From G963422745 sp963422745 (lineage in GTDB: Bacteria > Actinomycetota > Acidimicrobiia > Acidimicrobiales > Aldehydirespiratoraceae): 64,000 nucleotides of DNA. This document shows, piece by piece, positions 45,590 through 55,617 of this stretch (the first letter of the stretch is position 1; each line of letters begins with the position of its first letter). The notes under the pieces are model-generated. The model was not told the DNA's origin. It made no database searches and saw nothing but the letters and a program-made list of their open reading frames with translations. The stretch covers positions 2,914,001 through 2,978,000 of the forward strand of contig OY730477.1 in NCBI GenBank assembly GCA_963422745.1. The letters run 5' to 3'. The position numbers were made by a program, and so were the translations under genes.

Positions 45590-46447
45590 CTAATCCTCCT
45601 GAATTTCATTTAGCCCCCATCGCTGATGAAGCAACGAAGACGTGAGATCTACGAATCCCTTGACAACCCATCTACGCCCGATATCCAAGAAACCAAGAAC
45701 TCCAGCTAAGTCTGGTGAGATAGGTAAGCCTCGAGCAGTTAGACTCAAGAGGAGAATCGGTTGGAGGTCCTCGCCGATGGAGGCTTGATCAGCGGTTATA
45801 TGTAACCGTCCAGCTGGACGATCCTCACCATTGATAAGGTAGTTCGCAATATATCGTGCGTTCTCGGGGTCCGGTAGGAACTCTCCTGCCCTTGGTTGGA
45901 TGCTCTTGAATACCGTCCCAAATGGACCCTCTATTATGTCATCCTGAGTCAACAGGATATGGTTGATATAAGAAACTTCGCACTGAGTAGGTATGAACGA
46001 TCCATTAAGTGAACTCTGCAAGAACGTTTCAAACTTGCTTATCCAAGATTCGAACTTAGCTCGACCCTTTTCGTAACGAGCATATTCGGGGCTGTCTGCT
46101 ACTTTCCGCCAATTGTACGCGAACCAATCAACTTGAAGCTGTACGAGATGATTACTACCGGAACAAAACAGCCTAGGCGAAGTAGGGGGTGCGCCGATCT
46201 GGAAGTCAACTGTTGATGTCCCGCGGTTCGGTCCGAACTGTTCGATTGGCGGTTCATACCTGGAGCGTTCCTCAATAGTGGGAAGTTCAGCTTCAAGGTA
46301 GTCCCTCCAGTACTTGATAAGTAGCGCGGTATCAAGCCCTTTGACCTCGCGAAACTGGACGGATAGCACTGTTTCGACTACCGGAGGCTTTTCGAAGTCT
46401 GGGAGCCCATCATCGGCAGTTGTGGTCAAGGCCGCCCCCGCTTCCAC
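45590..46447 (-). CDS. TIGR04255-family protein
   Basis: 285 residues. The opening FEKPPVVETVLSVQFREV is the family hallmark; later QVDWFAYNW, NHILLTQDDI and a C-terminal LHQRWGL also fit. The family is widespread in accessory regions, function unknown. First gene of a leftward three-gene block with clearly lower GC than the flanks. GTG 46447 is the longest start; a TTG 18 bases in is also possible. Confidence 0.75.
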   Translation of the reverse strand: MEAGAALTTTADDGLPDFEKPPVVETVLSVQFREVKGLDTALLIKYWRDYLEAELPTIEERSRYEPPIEQFGPNRGTSTVDFQIGAPPTSPRLFCSGSNHLVQLQVDWFAYNWRKVADSPEYARYEKGRAKFESWISKFETFLQSSLNGSFIPTQCEVSYINHILLTQDDIIEGPFGTVFKSIQPRAGEFLPDPENARYIANYLINGEDRPAGRLHITADQASIGEDLQPILLLSLTARGLPISPDLAGVLGFLDIGRRWVVKGFVDLTSSLLHQRWGLNEIQED

Positions 46448-46729
46448 AGACCCAAGGTAGCCTCCTGCTCCGCATCCGGTTGTGCACAGTCAATCCGGCT
46501 GCACCGATCTTAGCACCACCAGACTTCCCGCTAGCGCCTCCATTAGGAGTATGGCTCGCCAGCGCCGAGGAATGCAAGGAACCTAAGTATCCTCCCGAAA
46601 CAGGCGGCTGCTGTAGAGCGACGAGCTGGATTCCGCTCGGAGGCGTCAACATTACACGATGCAGCAAAGGGCGGCTGGATCAGCGAACTGCGCCACCAGG
46701 GCTCGGTGGCGGTCCATGCCGGGGCTCTG
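46448..46729. other. Spacer upstream of the TIGR04255 operon
   Basis: No gene supported. Two copies of an element reading GGYLGS-like on the minus strand (near 46455 and 46580) are probably a short repeat. Likely holds the TIGR04255 promoter and the end region of hsdM. Confidence 0.45.
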
Positions 46730-48181
46730 TCACGCCGCTGGCGGTCGTTGCGTCTGATCGACGATGACGAGACCTTCGGCTAAGGCTTTGAGCTCTTGGA
46801 GGGCGGATTCAAGGTCTTCGACGATCTCGGCGGCGATGACGTCGGGGGCACCGAGGTTTTCGGTGTCTTCGAGACTGTCGTCACGGAGCCAGAACACGTC
46901 GAGGCTTACCTTGTCGCGAGCGATCAGTTCGTCGTAGCTGTAACGCTTGAACCGTTCTGAGTCCACCCGTTGGTGACGCTCTGAGGGTTTGTAGCACGCC
47001 ACGAAGTCGTCTAGATCGGCTCGGGTGAGCGGGTTCTGCTTGAGGGTGAAATGCTTGTTGGTGCGCAGGTCATACACCCACATCGCCTGCGTCCAGGCCC
47101 GCTCGGCACCAGCGCGCCGCTCGAAGAACAACACGTTGGACTTCACACCTTGTGCATAGAAGATCCCTGTGGGTAGACGCAGCAGGGTGTGCACTTCGCA
47201 GTCGTGCAGCAACCGACGGCGGATGGTCTCACCGGCGCCAGCCTCAAATAACACGTTGTCGGGCACGACCACCGCGGCGGTGCCGCCGACCTTGAGCAGG
47301 CTGACCACGTGCTGGACGAAGTTGAGCTGCTTGTTGCGGGTGGCAGCCCAGAAATCCTCGCGCTCGTAGCTGTCCGACGACGACCTACCGAAAGGCGGGT
47401 TGGTCAGCACCATATCGAAACGTTTGCCGGGGTTGTCGCGTAACGCGTCATCAACGTGGATGGGTGAATCGGACTCGGGGCCCTCTATGCCGTGCAACAG
47501 CAGGTTCATGGCGCACAGCCGGGCGGGCAGATCGGCGATCTCCCAGCCTGTGAACGCGCCAGATCGAAGGTGGGCTTGATGGTCAGGATCAAGCGGGCGA
47601 TAGCGCTCGACAATCGATCGGTACGCGCCCAGGAAGAACCCGCCGGTGCCACACGCCGGGTCGCAGATCCGATCTGCCGGTCCGGGCTGCATCACATCGA
47701 CGATGGCAGAAATGAGAGCCCGGGGAGTGAAATACTGGCCCGCACCCCGGGCACCTTCCCGGGCTGTCTTTTCGATCAGGCCCTCATAGGCTGCGCCCTT
47801 GAGATCGGCGTCGAGGCTGAGCCATTCGTGGCTATCGATGAAGTCTTTGACCAGCATTTCTAGCTTGGCCGGGCTCTGGACCCGATTGCGGGCTTTGCGA
47901 AAGATCACGCCGATCATGTCGTTGGCGGTGCCCAGCTCGGCGAGTATGTCGTTGTAGTGGGCTTCCAGTTGAACGCCGGACCGGTTCAGCAAAGACGGCC
48001 AGTCCGACCCGACCGGCACCACCCGTCCGTTGTCTAACAGCTCGTGTTGTTCGTCGGCCATCTTCAGGAACAGCAAGTAGGTGAGCTGCTCCAGGTAGTC
48101 GCCGTAGGACAAGCCATCATCGCGGAGCACGTCGCAGTAGTCCCAGAGTTTCTGGACGAGAGCCTTCGGATCTGAACTCAT
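46730..48181 (-). CDS. hsdM: Type I restriction-modification DNA methyltransferase subunit
   Basis: 483 residues. N-terminal HsdM helical domain (QLTYLLFLKMADEQ), then AGQYFTPRALI, SAM motif DPACGTGGFFLGAY at about 165-180 and the N6-adenine catalytic NPPFGRS. Its ATG 48181 overlaps the hsdS stop (ATGA). Methylates the adenine target defined by HsdS. Last gene of the leftward hsdR-hsdS-hsdM operon. No lesion seen. Confidence 0.95.
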   Translation of the reverse strand: MSSDPKALVQKLWDYCDVLRDDGLSYGDYLEQLTYLLFLKMADEQHELLDNGRVVPVGSDWPSLLNRSGVQLEAHYNDILAELGTANDMIGVIFRKARNRVQSPAKLEMLVKDFIDSHEWLSLDADLKGAAYEGLIEKTAREGARGAGQYFTPRALISAIVDVMQPGPADRICDPACGTGGFFLGAYRSIVERYRPLDPDHQAHLRSGAFTGWEIADLPARLCAMNLLLHGIEGPESDSPIHVDDALRDNPGKRFDMVLTNPPFGRSSSDSYEREDFWAATRNKQLNFVQHVVSLLKVGGTAAVVVPDNVLFEAGAGETIRRRLLHDCEVHTLLRLPTGIFYAQGVKSNVLFFERRAGAERAWTQAMWVYDLRTNKHFTLKQNPLTRADLDDFVACYKPSERHQRVDSERFKRYSYDELIARDKVSLDVFWLRDDSLEDTENLGAPDVIAAEIVEDLESALQELKALAEGLVIVDQTQRPPAA

Positions 48182-49512
48182 GAGTGCTGCCTTGCACCGA
48201 ATGAGGCGGCGGGTGCGGCTGACCGGGTGCGGCGTTTCGGCCGCTCAGCAACGATTCGTTCGAGTAGGACCGACGCTGGTTCATCGTCGGGATCTTGGGG
48301 AACGAGCTGGCCCGAGAACGCAGCAGCGAGTATCGACCGGCGCAAGGCCGCCACCTTGTCAAGCAGCTTCTGCAAGGCTGACTCTGCGGCGTTGATCCGG
48401 GAGAAGTGCTCTTCAATAGCAGCAACAATCCGCTGTTGCTCCGCGAGAGGCGGAAGTGGTACTTGGATAGCTGCAAGTTTCTTGGCGTTGACATTTTGGA
48501 CAGCAATGCCAGCCTTAGCGTCAGAGATTGCTTCCCAATATCTAGGAGACTTCAAGAAATGTCCGATGTATCGAGGAAGTGCTGATCTCACACGTAAGCG
48601 AATTAGGTAAGACGCAAACACTGCCTCCGGAGGGTTCTGGATCATGAGACTTACTCCTACTGATCCAGCACGACTCACAACAATGTCCTCATCGTGAAGT
48701 CGATATTTTGCTAGATCACTAGGCTTGTCTAGACAGATCGGAATCGAACACCAATCTAGCTTTCCGTCTGAGATATCAGAAGTCCGTAGATAAGGTAGTC
48801 CCTTTCCAACGGTAGACTTTGTGGTCCAGCCGTATTGGGGCTTTTCACAGACAGCACCCAGGGTTGACCATTCCCAGTCGTCGGTGTGACGGCCGGAGAA
48901 GGCGGCGCCTAGCACCGCTCGCCGGAGTAGGTCCAGCTTCGTGAGAGCGGTCTGAGCAGCTGTTTCGGCGGCGTCGAGCCGTGAGAAGTGCTCTTCGATA
49001 GCAGCAACAATCCGCCCCTGCTCTGCAAACGGCGGAAGCTGTATTTGGACTGTAGCGAGGTTCTTTCGAGAGATGCGCTTGCGGGTCGTGCCACTCTGAA
49101 GCGTTTCGATCTGCGATCTGATTTGGGGTGAGTTGACTGCCCACATCAGCCACCGTGTATACAACACATCAAGACCGGGCCGGAGAATACAAATGTCGAC
49201 CGCTGTTACACAGGGATCTCCGAGGTCCGGCATAAGGCATGCGCGACCAATCGGATCTGGCATTCGTGCAATCAGTATGTCATCTTGCTGCACATAGGTA
49301 CAGTGGAGGCGCTCGGCAGTCGCCTCGTTTAACCATCGGTCGGATCGATCACGAAAGATTCCCTCACCAATATCAGCGAGTTGGACTAGTCGTACAGGTC
49401 CAGTGGGGTCCTGATCTTTTTTCTCAACCCAATCTCCATCTGAAAAAAGTGAGCCATCCATGATCTCACCCAGGGTTGACCACGCCCAGCCGGATGGAAG
49501 ATCTTCGCTCAT
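48178..49512 (-). CDS. hsdS: Type I restriction-modification specificity subunit
   Basis: 444 residues with two target-recognition domains, each followed by a conserved helix: LPPFAEQGRIVAAIEEHFSR about residue 155 and LPPLAEQQRIVAAIEEHFSR about 360. The two halves recognise the split DNA target. ATG 49512 overlaps the stop of the full-length hsdR frame (49509) and the stop overlaps hsdM, so translation is coupled on both sides. Confidence 0.93.
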   Translation of the reverse strand: MSEDLPSGWAWSTLGEIMDGSLFSDGDWVEKKDQDPTGPVRLVQLADIGEGIFRDRSDRWLNEATAERLHCTYVQQDDILIARMPDPIGRACLMPDLGDPCVTAVDICILRPGLDVLYTRWLMWAVNSPQIRSQIETLQSGTTRKRISRKNLATVQIQLPPFAEQGRIVAAIEEHFSRLDAAETAAQTALTKLDLLRRAVLGAAFSGRHTDDWEWSTLGAVCEKPQYGWTTKSTVGKGLPYLRTSDISDGKLDWCSIPICLDKPSDLAKYRLHDEDIVVSRAGSVGVSLMIQNPPEAVFASYLIRLRVRSALPRYIGHFLKSPRYWEAISDAKAGIAVQNVNAKKLAAIQVPLPPLAEQQRIVAAIEEHFSRINAAESALQKLLDKVAALRRSILAAAFSGQLVPQDPDDEPASVLLERIVAERPKRRTRSAAPAASFGARQHS

Positions 49513-52374
49513 GCGGCCAGCGCCTGAGTGAGTTCGTTGAGTAAAGGTTCAAGACCTCTGCCGAAGAGCTGGCGGGCTCGGCCTAGTCCACCGTGCTGAC
49601 TGAACGGCAGGTTCTGTAAATCGCGAGCCTCGATCCCGAGACTTGCGGCGATGTGATCCTTGACTAGGCGGAGATAGTCAATCTGTTCACTGGAAAGCCC
49701 TCCCTGTTCACTGGAAAGCCCCCCCCCCCGTTTGCCTCCGGGGGGTCTGCTGCAACAGCCACGCGTCAAAGCGCTCGTCTACGAGATCAGGGTAAGAGAC
49801 AAGCTCATCAGCGCTGCCCAACGCGTAACGAACCAGGCTGACGAGGTCGGTGTTGACGCGATGACCCGACCCCCGAACCTTGCTGGCGTCAAGAGTCTCG
49901 TAAGCCTCCCAGAGGTCCTCGGTGGTCCAGTTGCGAGGTGACCGTTTGATCGAGTTCGCCAACTCCTTGATGTCAGTGAAGCTGAGCCCGCCGCTATAGG
50001 GCTGGCTGTAGAGAACCTGAAGAGCGGTGATCTCGTCCTTGTTGTCTTGTATGTACTGGCGGAAGGAATTGACGATGCCCCGGGCCCGGTCGGCGGCGTC
50101 CCTGGAGAATCGGCCTGATATGACCCGGTCCTTGGAGGCGGCGTCGATGACCTGTTCGTAGCTACGACGAATCTCGACCAGCTTCTTACGACACTCAGAG
50201 TTACCCGCGATGGGCGCCAGCGCTGCTTTCACTAGTCGTTCACGGGCCGCCGCGACTTCGGCGCCAGTAGGCGTATCAGTGCCACAGACCTTTTGAGCCT
50301 CGGCGTGATGCCGATCAGGATCAAGGGCATCGACGAGTTGGTGAGACAGCTCACCGAGACTGATACCCGCCACTTCTTCGAGCTCGGCCCGGTCCGGTCC
50401 GGTGATGCGCTTGTCGAGTCGGGCCAGCCGGGATGCCACCGATGAGACGACATCTTCGTCGGTGCTGCCGAGGCCGATCTGGTTGAGAAGCCGATCGAAC
50501 CCGACGCTATGGCAGCGCTCCAGTGGAACCGTGTCGGCCAGCATGGTTTCGGTGACGCCGACCGCATCAACGATCACGAAATGGTCTTTGGCGCTGGCAT
50601 CAGGAGTGACGGCGCGTAGGTCCTCGGAGCTCATCACTCGCACGCCACGACCCTTCATCTGCTCGAAGAAGTTGCGGCTGCGTACCATCCGCATGAACAC
50701 GACACACTCAATGGGCCGCACATCGGTGCCTGTGGCGATCATGTCAACCGTGACCGCGACCCGAGTCTTGTAGCCGGTTCGGAACTGTTGAAGCAGATCC
50801 TCGGGTTTGTCACCGGACTCGAACGTTTTGTAGGTGATCTTCACCGCCCCCGAATCCGACAGGCCGAACTCTTTACGGACGATCTTCACGATGTCGTCGG
50901 CATGGCTGTCGTCTTTGGCGTAGATCAACGTCTTGGGTACGTGTTCGAGCCGCCCTTTGTCTCCCACGATGCGGCGATCCGGAAACATTTTCGGCAGCGA
51001 GACACGCAAAGCGCGAACGATTGTGCGGATCTGATCGGGGGCCACCACCTTACGGTCGAGGTCGGATGCCTCGTAGTCGAGGTCGGTGTCGATACGTTCG
51101 AAGCGTTGCTTGCGGGTCTCCCGGTCACGGAACTCGGTGACCAACCCGGCATCAACGGTGCTGCCGGACTCGGAGATCTCGGTGCGAATGCGAAACACAT
51201 CGAAGTCGACGTTCACCCGGTCGGCAACGGCCTGTTCGTGGCCGTACTCCATCACCAGGTTATGGTCGAAGAAACCGAACGTCTGCTTGCCCGGCGTGGC
51301 CGTAAGCCCGATGAGGAAGGCGTCAAAATACTCCAGCACCTGGCGCCATACCCCATAGATCGACCGGTGGCATTCGTCGATGATGATCACGTCGTAGCTC
51401 TCGATGGGCACAGCCGGGTTGTAGAGCACCTCCACGGGCCGTTCGGGGGCCATGTCGAAAGCCGAACGCTCGTCGAGATCGTTGCTAAGGTCCTCGCCCC
51501 GCAAGATCGAGTAGATCCGCTGAATGGTCGCCACATGCACTTTGGTGGCTGCCTCGTCAACCATGTCGAGCCCCGAGGAGGTGAGCTGGCGGGCGTTGTA
51601 GAGCTCGGTGAACTTACGGCTGTCGTCGGGGGTGGCGAAACCCTCGAACTCACGGATCGTTTGGGTGGCCAGGTTGGCCCGGTCCACCAGAAACAAAATC
51701 CTGTGTGCACCGGCGTGGCGAAGGAGCCGGTACGAGATGTTGGCAGCTGTGAAAGTCTTACCCGAACCGGTCGCCATTTGGATCAAAGCCCGGGGCCGGT
51801 TCTCTTTCAGCGACCGCTCGAGATTCCCGATAGCTTCGGCTTGGGCTGCCCAGAGCCCAGCCGGATCCAGATCGGGCAGAAGCTGCAGCCCGGCCCGGAA
51901 GGTGGCGTGGCCGCCTAGACGGATGTGATCATCATGGAACCGGGCCAGCGTTTCGGGTCGATGAAACGTGAACACTCGCCGAGACGTCGGCTCCGGGTCG
52001 AGCCCGCAGGTGAACCGGGTCTCAGTGCCGGTCGATTCGTAGCCGAAGGGCAAAACCCCGTCGACGAGAAAAGCTGGCAGCTCATCGGGAAAGGCGGCCC
52101 GGTATCTGTGCGTCTGGCGTTCCACACCGATGAGCGTCGTGCCCCGCTTCTTGGCTTCGATCACCCCCACCGCCTGGGCGTCCACGAACAGCACATAATC
52201 TGCGGGGCCAGCCCCAGTGGGCACCTCACGCACGGCGACACCAGTCGCGGCACTCACAGCGCAATGCCGGTAGTCCTGCACCACCCATCCGCACGCCTCA
52301 AGTTGGGCGTCGATCTCCATGCGCGCACGCTGCTCAGGAGCAAGATAGTCCGAAGGCTCATCAGCCATAGCCAT
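49509..52374 (-). CDS. hsdR: Type I restriction endonuclease subunit, frame broken at poly-G
   Basis: From ATG 52374 (or 52368). Nuclease domain with PADYVLFVD...VIEAKKRG at about 47-70, motor with ATGSGKTF, IDECHRS, GLTATPGK and a C-terminal EcoEI-type domain. The frame runs to 49708. A G11 tract (coding strand; 49719-49729) ends it early; with ten or thirteen G it continues through GLSSEQIDYL to 49509 and overlaps the hsdS ATG. The continuation matches the normal end of HsdR proteins (PFSQHGGLGRARQLFG), so the full gene has about 955 residues. As sequenced, the last 66 or so residues are missing and the hsdR-hsdS overlap is lost. Confidence 0.88.
49719..49729. repeat. C11 homopolymer near the hsdR 3' end
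   Basis: Eleven C on the plus strand (G11 in the coding strand), next to a 20-base duplicated block (TGTTCACTGGAAAGCC twice). Ten or thirteen would keep hsdR in frame. Confidence 0.87.
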
Positions 52375-52493
52375 TAGTCTGGCACTCGTTGGTCTGATCG
52401 GCTCCTGACAGCGGCCCGTACCGGCGCTTACGGCTGAACTGGTGGCCCGGTTCTGCATCGCGTCTGTTCTTGTGTCAAGATCATCTTGGCGCC

Positions 52494-52931
52494 ATGCCTC
52501 GTCTGAGCCAATCGGACCGTCCTCCACGGATCCGTCTGCTGGACCGTCAGGTGGCCGTAACCGAGGTGTTCTGGAGCTACTGGTATCTGGCTGCCGAACG
52601 CCAAGCAATGTTCAACCGGCGTGTGTCTGGCCTGCCAAGGCCATGGACCAACGACCCCGTACTTGCGAACTATCGGTTTACGAACGCGTACCGTGCTTCT
52701 GATCGAGTGAGTCAATACCTCCTGCAACACGTCATCTACGACGATGAGCGCAACGCTGACGACACGATCTTTCGAGTTCTGTTGTTCAAGATATTCAACC
52801 GTATCGAAACTTGGAACTACCTGGTTGAAACGGTCGGCCAGCCGACTCTCGCAACTTTTGATCCAGGATGGTACAGCAGAACCCTCGACCGGCGCCTCAA
52901 GGCTGGCAATCGTATTTACTCACCGGTGTGA
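52494..52931 (+). pseudogene. Fragment of a 5-hmdU DNA kinase-like (HMUDK helical) protein
   Basis: 145 residues from ATG 52494. Matches the helical domain of 5-hydroxymethyl-dU DNA kinases and related thymine pyrophosphorylases of phage DNA hypermodification: FWSYWYLAAERQAMF, NDPVLANYRFTNAYRASDRVSQYL, and RVLLFKIFNRIETW. Such proteins have about 300 residues; this one ends at 52931 where it meets the 3' end of the ImmA pseudogene. Divergent from hsdR. Probably a truncated, inactive remnant of a DNA base-modification or anti-modification locus. Confidence 0.7.
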
Positions 52932-53408
52932 TCGCGTAGATACCGGTTCACCGGCGCCAACGGCATCAAGAACGAGCCAGCGAACCCCTGGGCAGCGGCT
53001 TCTTTGACGAGGTTTCCTGCGTTCTGGATTGAACGAGCACTGACTATGCCGTCAACCTCCTCGTCATCGATCCCGAGAGGAGCATTTATGTGTCGATTCT
53101 CATCGAATGATTCTCCATGGCTCAGAACGTGGTGACCGAGTTCGTGCGCCGCGGTAAACCTCCTCAAGGCTGATGGGTGAGCAGCATTGATCACAATCCC
53201 CGATGACCCTTGGCGTTGCAAATAAAAGCCGTACAGTTTCTTAAGAGGGCGAAAGAGTAATTCCAGATTGGGCTGCGATTCGATGATTTCAAAAAACATC
53301 GATCCAGGTCTGGGTGTTGAGCCCCAACCGGTTGCGGAGACGCTCAGCCTCGAGACGACCTTAACGGTGGGCCTCGGCAAGGTGGCGCCGATGCTGGCTC
53401 ACTGCCAT
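52916..53408 (-). pseudogene. ImmA/IrrE metallopeptidase, broken
   Basis: The natural start is ATG 53408, overlapping the HTH gene stop. The first 15 codons are followed by TAA (probably a former CAA), and near 53291 a T6 run (one T too many) shifts the frame. The rest is intact: LFRPLKKLYGFYL, the zinc motif HELGHH, and EAAAQGFAGSFLMP. A shorter protein could start at ATG 53300, but the family's N-terminal helix would be missing. Likely inactive. Confidence 0.72.
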
Positions 53409-53773
53409 GGTGACGTCTCGGCGCGACTACGCAGGAACTCGGCGAACCGCACAACCTCTTCCACATCGGATTCATCAAGATCGTTCATAGCGCGGAACAG
53501 CGCGTCGGTCTGCTCTCCGGTATCCCCAACCGTCTCCTCTATATCACCGAAGAACCAACCCACGGGCCGACCATAGAGAGTTGCCAGCTTCTTGAGTTCT
53601 ATGCCTGACACGCGTCTTCCTCCACGCTCGATCTGGGATACCGCTGGCCGAGGAATCGACAACTCCTCGGCCACTAGTTCCTGGGTCAATCCGAGATAGG
53701 TGCGCGCTTCCTTTAACCGCTCACCAATCGCGGCTTGTTCTGTGCCGACTTCTGGCATGGTCTTCTCGGTCAT
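53399..53773 (-). CDS. XRE-family HTH regulator
   Basis: 124 residues from ATG 53773, with GGAAGGA about nine bases upstream. Helix-turn-helix ERLKEARTYLGLTQELVAEEL and RPAVSQIERGGR. Paired with the downstream ImmA gene (stop overlaps its ATG), the common repressor-antirepressor arrangement of mobile elements. The regulator is intact although its partner is not. Confidence 0.85.
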   Translation of the reverse strand: MTEKTMPEVGTEQAAIGERLKEARTYLGLTQELVAEELSIPRPAVSQIERGGRRVSGIELKKLATLYGRPVGWFFGDIEETVGDTGEQTDALFRAMNDLDESDVEEVVRFAEFLRSRAETSPWQ

Positions 53774-53887
53774 CTCCTTGTGTCCTTCCTGCTATCACAC
53801 GGTCTCATTTTCGCGTCGTCCAATCGCCGCTGCTGCAGCCAGATCTGCATCGTGAGTCAGTGTCACATTTACCAACCTCAGCGACAT

Positions 53888-54226
53888 CTATTCGGCTCTT
53901 TCAGCCGCGGGTCCGTGCAGCATCACGTGCGGCATTCCGGATTTGACTTGCCGCGCATAGTTCCAGTTCTCGAAAAGTGCCTTAGCTGGTTCCTCGGCCT
54001 CGGGGCGATACAGAGACTGCGGAAAGATCGTGTCCGCAACCTGTTTGACATCCCACGCACCAGCATCCGTCAACATCTGGCTCACCTGCTCGTGTTCGGG
54101 GCCAAGAGTCGTATCGCAGGGGAATGAAACAATCGAATGAACAACCTCTCGGTCAGATTTTCGGGAGATCTCCCGAACGGCGGTCGCCCACGCGGCTAGG
54201 GCGCTATCCGCCACGATCGACATCAT
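53888..54226 (-). pseudogene. N-terminal fragment of a thymidylate-synthase-like protein
   Basis: 112 residues from ATG 54226, overlapping the stop of the gene upstream. VKQVADTIFPQSLYRP and LFENWNYARQ match the early region of thymidylate-synthase-like proteins (which act as dUMP or dCMP hydroxymethylases in base-modification loci). The catalytic domain is missing; the frame ends in unrelated DNA at 53888. Probably the second half of a dead hypermodification pair with the HMUDK fragment at 52494-52931. Confidence 0.5.
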
Positions 54227-54492
54227 GTCGTCATCGCCTCGCTACCAGTGCGCTTGGTTTCGAGCAGTTCCGTCAACGTCTCAAGCGTCGCTGGCTCACC
54301 GGTTTGCAGATCTTTGACCTCAGCCAGGGGACCCGTGCCGAGCAACCCCTCGACGCGGGCCACGATCGCTTCGGCCTGGGGCGAATCGAACCGTAACCCA
54401 CCCTTTACATCGTTCTTGAGTCGAAGGTCCTCCACACTGACGCACAGAACCGCTGCTGCTGCTGATTCCACCGCTTCTCTGACCTGCATCAT
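54223..54492 (-). CDS. Small acyl-carrier-like protein
   Basis: 89 residues. Order and spacing LRFDSPQAEAIVARVEGLLG resemble an acyl carrier domain around a possible phosphopantetheine serine (DS), followed by a helix with ATLETLTELLE. The match is only by pattern. It overlaps the thymidylate-synthase-like fragment by four bases (ATGA), so the two were one operon. Confidence 0.45.
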   Translation of the reverse strand: MMQVREAVESAAAAVLCVSVEDLRLKNDVKGGLRFDSPQAEAIVARVEGLLGTGPLAEVKDLQTGEPATLETLTELLETKRTGSEAMTT

Positions 54493-54594
54493 CCAACTCC
54501 GCTCGAATATCTACCTTTGTCGCCAATTCCCGTCAGATAATCATACGGGGAAATATGGAAACCTGCCGGTGAGAATCAACCATCCGAACGATTT

Positions 54595-54985
54595 GATGGG
54601 AGCACACGGTCCGTTGATGGAAACACACGGCCCGATCCACCACCCTCGACTTGGCGAAGCTGCGGACAACTGGCGCCGCACGGCCTGGTTGCACGCCCCG
54701 CCCGGATGTCGCGCGCAACCAGTAATCGCGTCCGGCGGCGAAGCAGACGTCGGGCCGGTGGAGGCGGTGTCCTCGGTGGAAGGCAACTGGTTCCGGTCGC
54801 TGGTTTGGACAGTCTATCGCCTCACCGGCGATGCCCGAGCGGCGCTGGCCCGGGACTTGCTCTTCGACCCGCGGGACCCTGCGGATCTGTTTTGCTGGCA
54901 CGCCGCGACAATCTTTGCTATGGCCCGCCACAACCTGGCCCCAGGGGGAGAAGCAACTCAAAAGACCGTAATAGACGAAACAGAA
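54595..54985 (+). pseudogene. Unidentified coding fragment
   Basis: A frame open from about 54595 has protein-like composition, ending in NWFRSLVWTVYRLTGDA, LFDPRDPADLFCWH and FAMARHNLAPGG before it meets the hsdR fragment. No family recognised and no natural end; it appears to be the 5' part of a gene cut by the junction at about 54985. Confidence 0.35.
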
Positions 54986-55606
54986 TCCTGCGTGCACCGG
55001 CGTGGCGAAGGAGCCGGTACGAGACGTTGGCAGCTGTGAAAGTCTTACCCGAACCGGTCGCCATTTGGATCAAAGCCCGGGGCCGGTTCTCTTTCAGCGA
55101 CCGCTCGAGATTCCCGATTGCTTCGGCTTGGGCTGGCCAAAGCCCAGCCGGATCCAGATCGGGCAGAAGCTGCAGCCCGGCCCGGAAGCTGGTCCGCAAT
55201 GTGGCTTGGCTGCCTAGACGGATGTGATCATCGTGGAACCGGGCCAGCGTTTCGGGTCGATGAAACGTGAACACTCGCCGCGACGTCGGCTCCGGATCGA
55301 GCCCACAGGTGAACCGGGTCTCAGTGCCGGTCGATTCGTAGCCGAAGGGCAAAACCCCGTCGACGAGAAAAGCTGGCAGCTCATCGGGAAAGGCTGCCCG
55401 GTATCTGTGCGTCTGGCGTTCCACACCGATGAGCGTCGTGCCCCGCTTCTTGGCTTCGATCACCCCCACCGCCTGGGCGTCCACGAACAGCACATAATCG
55501 GCGGGGCCAGCCCCAGTGGGCACCTCACGCACGGCGACACCGGTCGCGGCACTCACAGCGCAATGCCGGTAGTCCTGCACCACCCATCCGCACGCCTCGA
55601 GCTGAT
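54985..55606 (-). pseudogene. Second hsdR 5' fragment
   Basis: Matches hsdR 51695-52300 at about 97 percent by eye, same orientation. Covers HsdR residues about 25-225: the nuclease domain (PADYVLFVD, VIEAKK) and Walker A (MATGSGKTF). Differences include a 12-base insertion (SQATLRTS against GHAT). Both ends are abrupt and the frame then runs into unrelated DNA. It can serve as a homologous template for the hsdR nuclease domain; it encodes no full enzyme. Confidence 0.85.
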
Positions 55607-55617
55607 TACACCTCGCT

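Noticed and set aside
50788..51918. 376-residue plus-strand open frame
   Set aside because: Shadow of hsdR; the hsdR motor motifs lie on the opposite strand.
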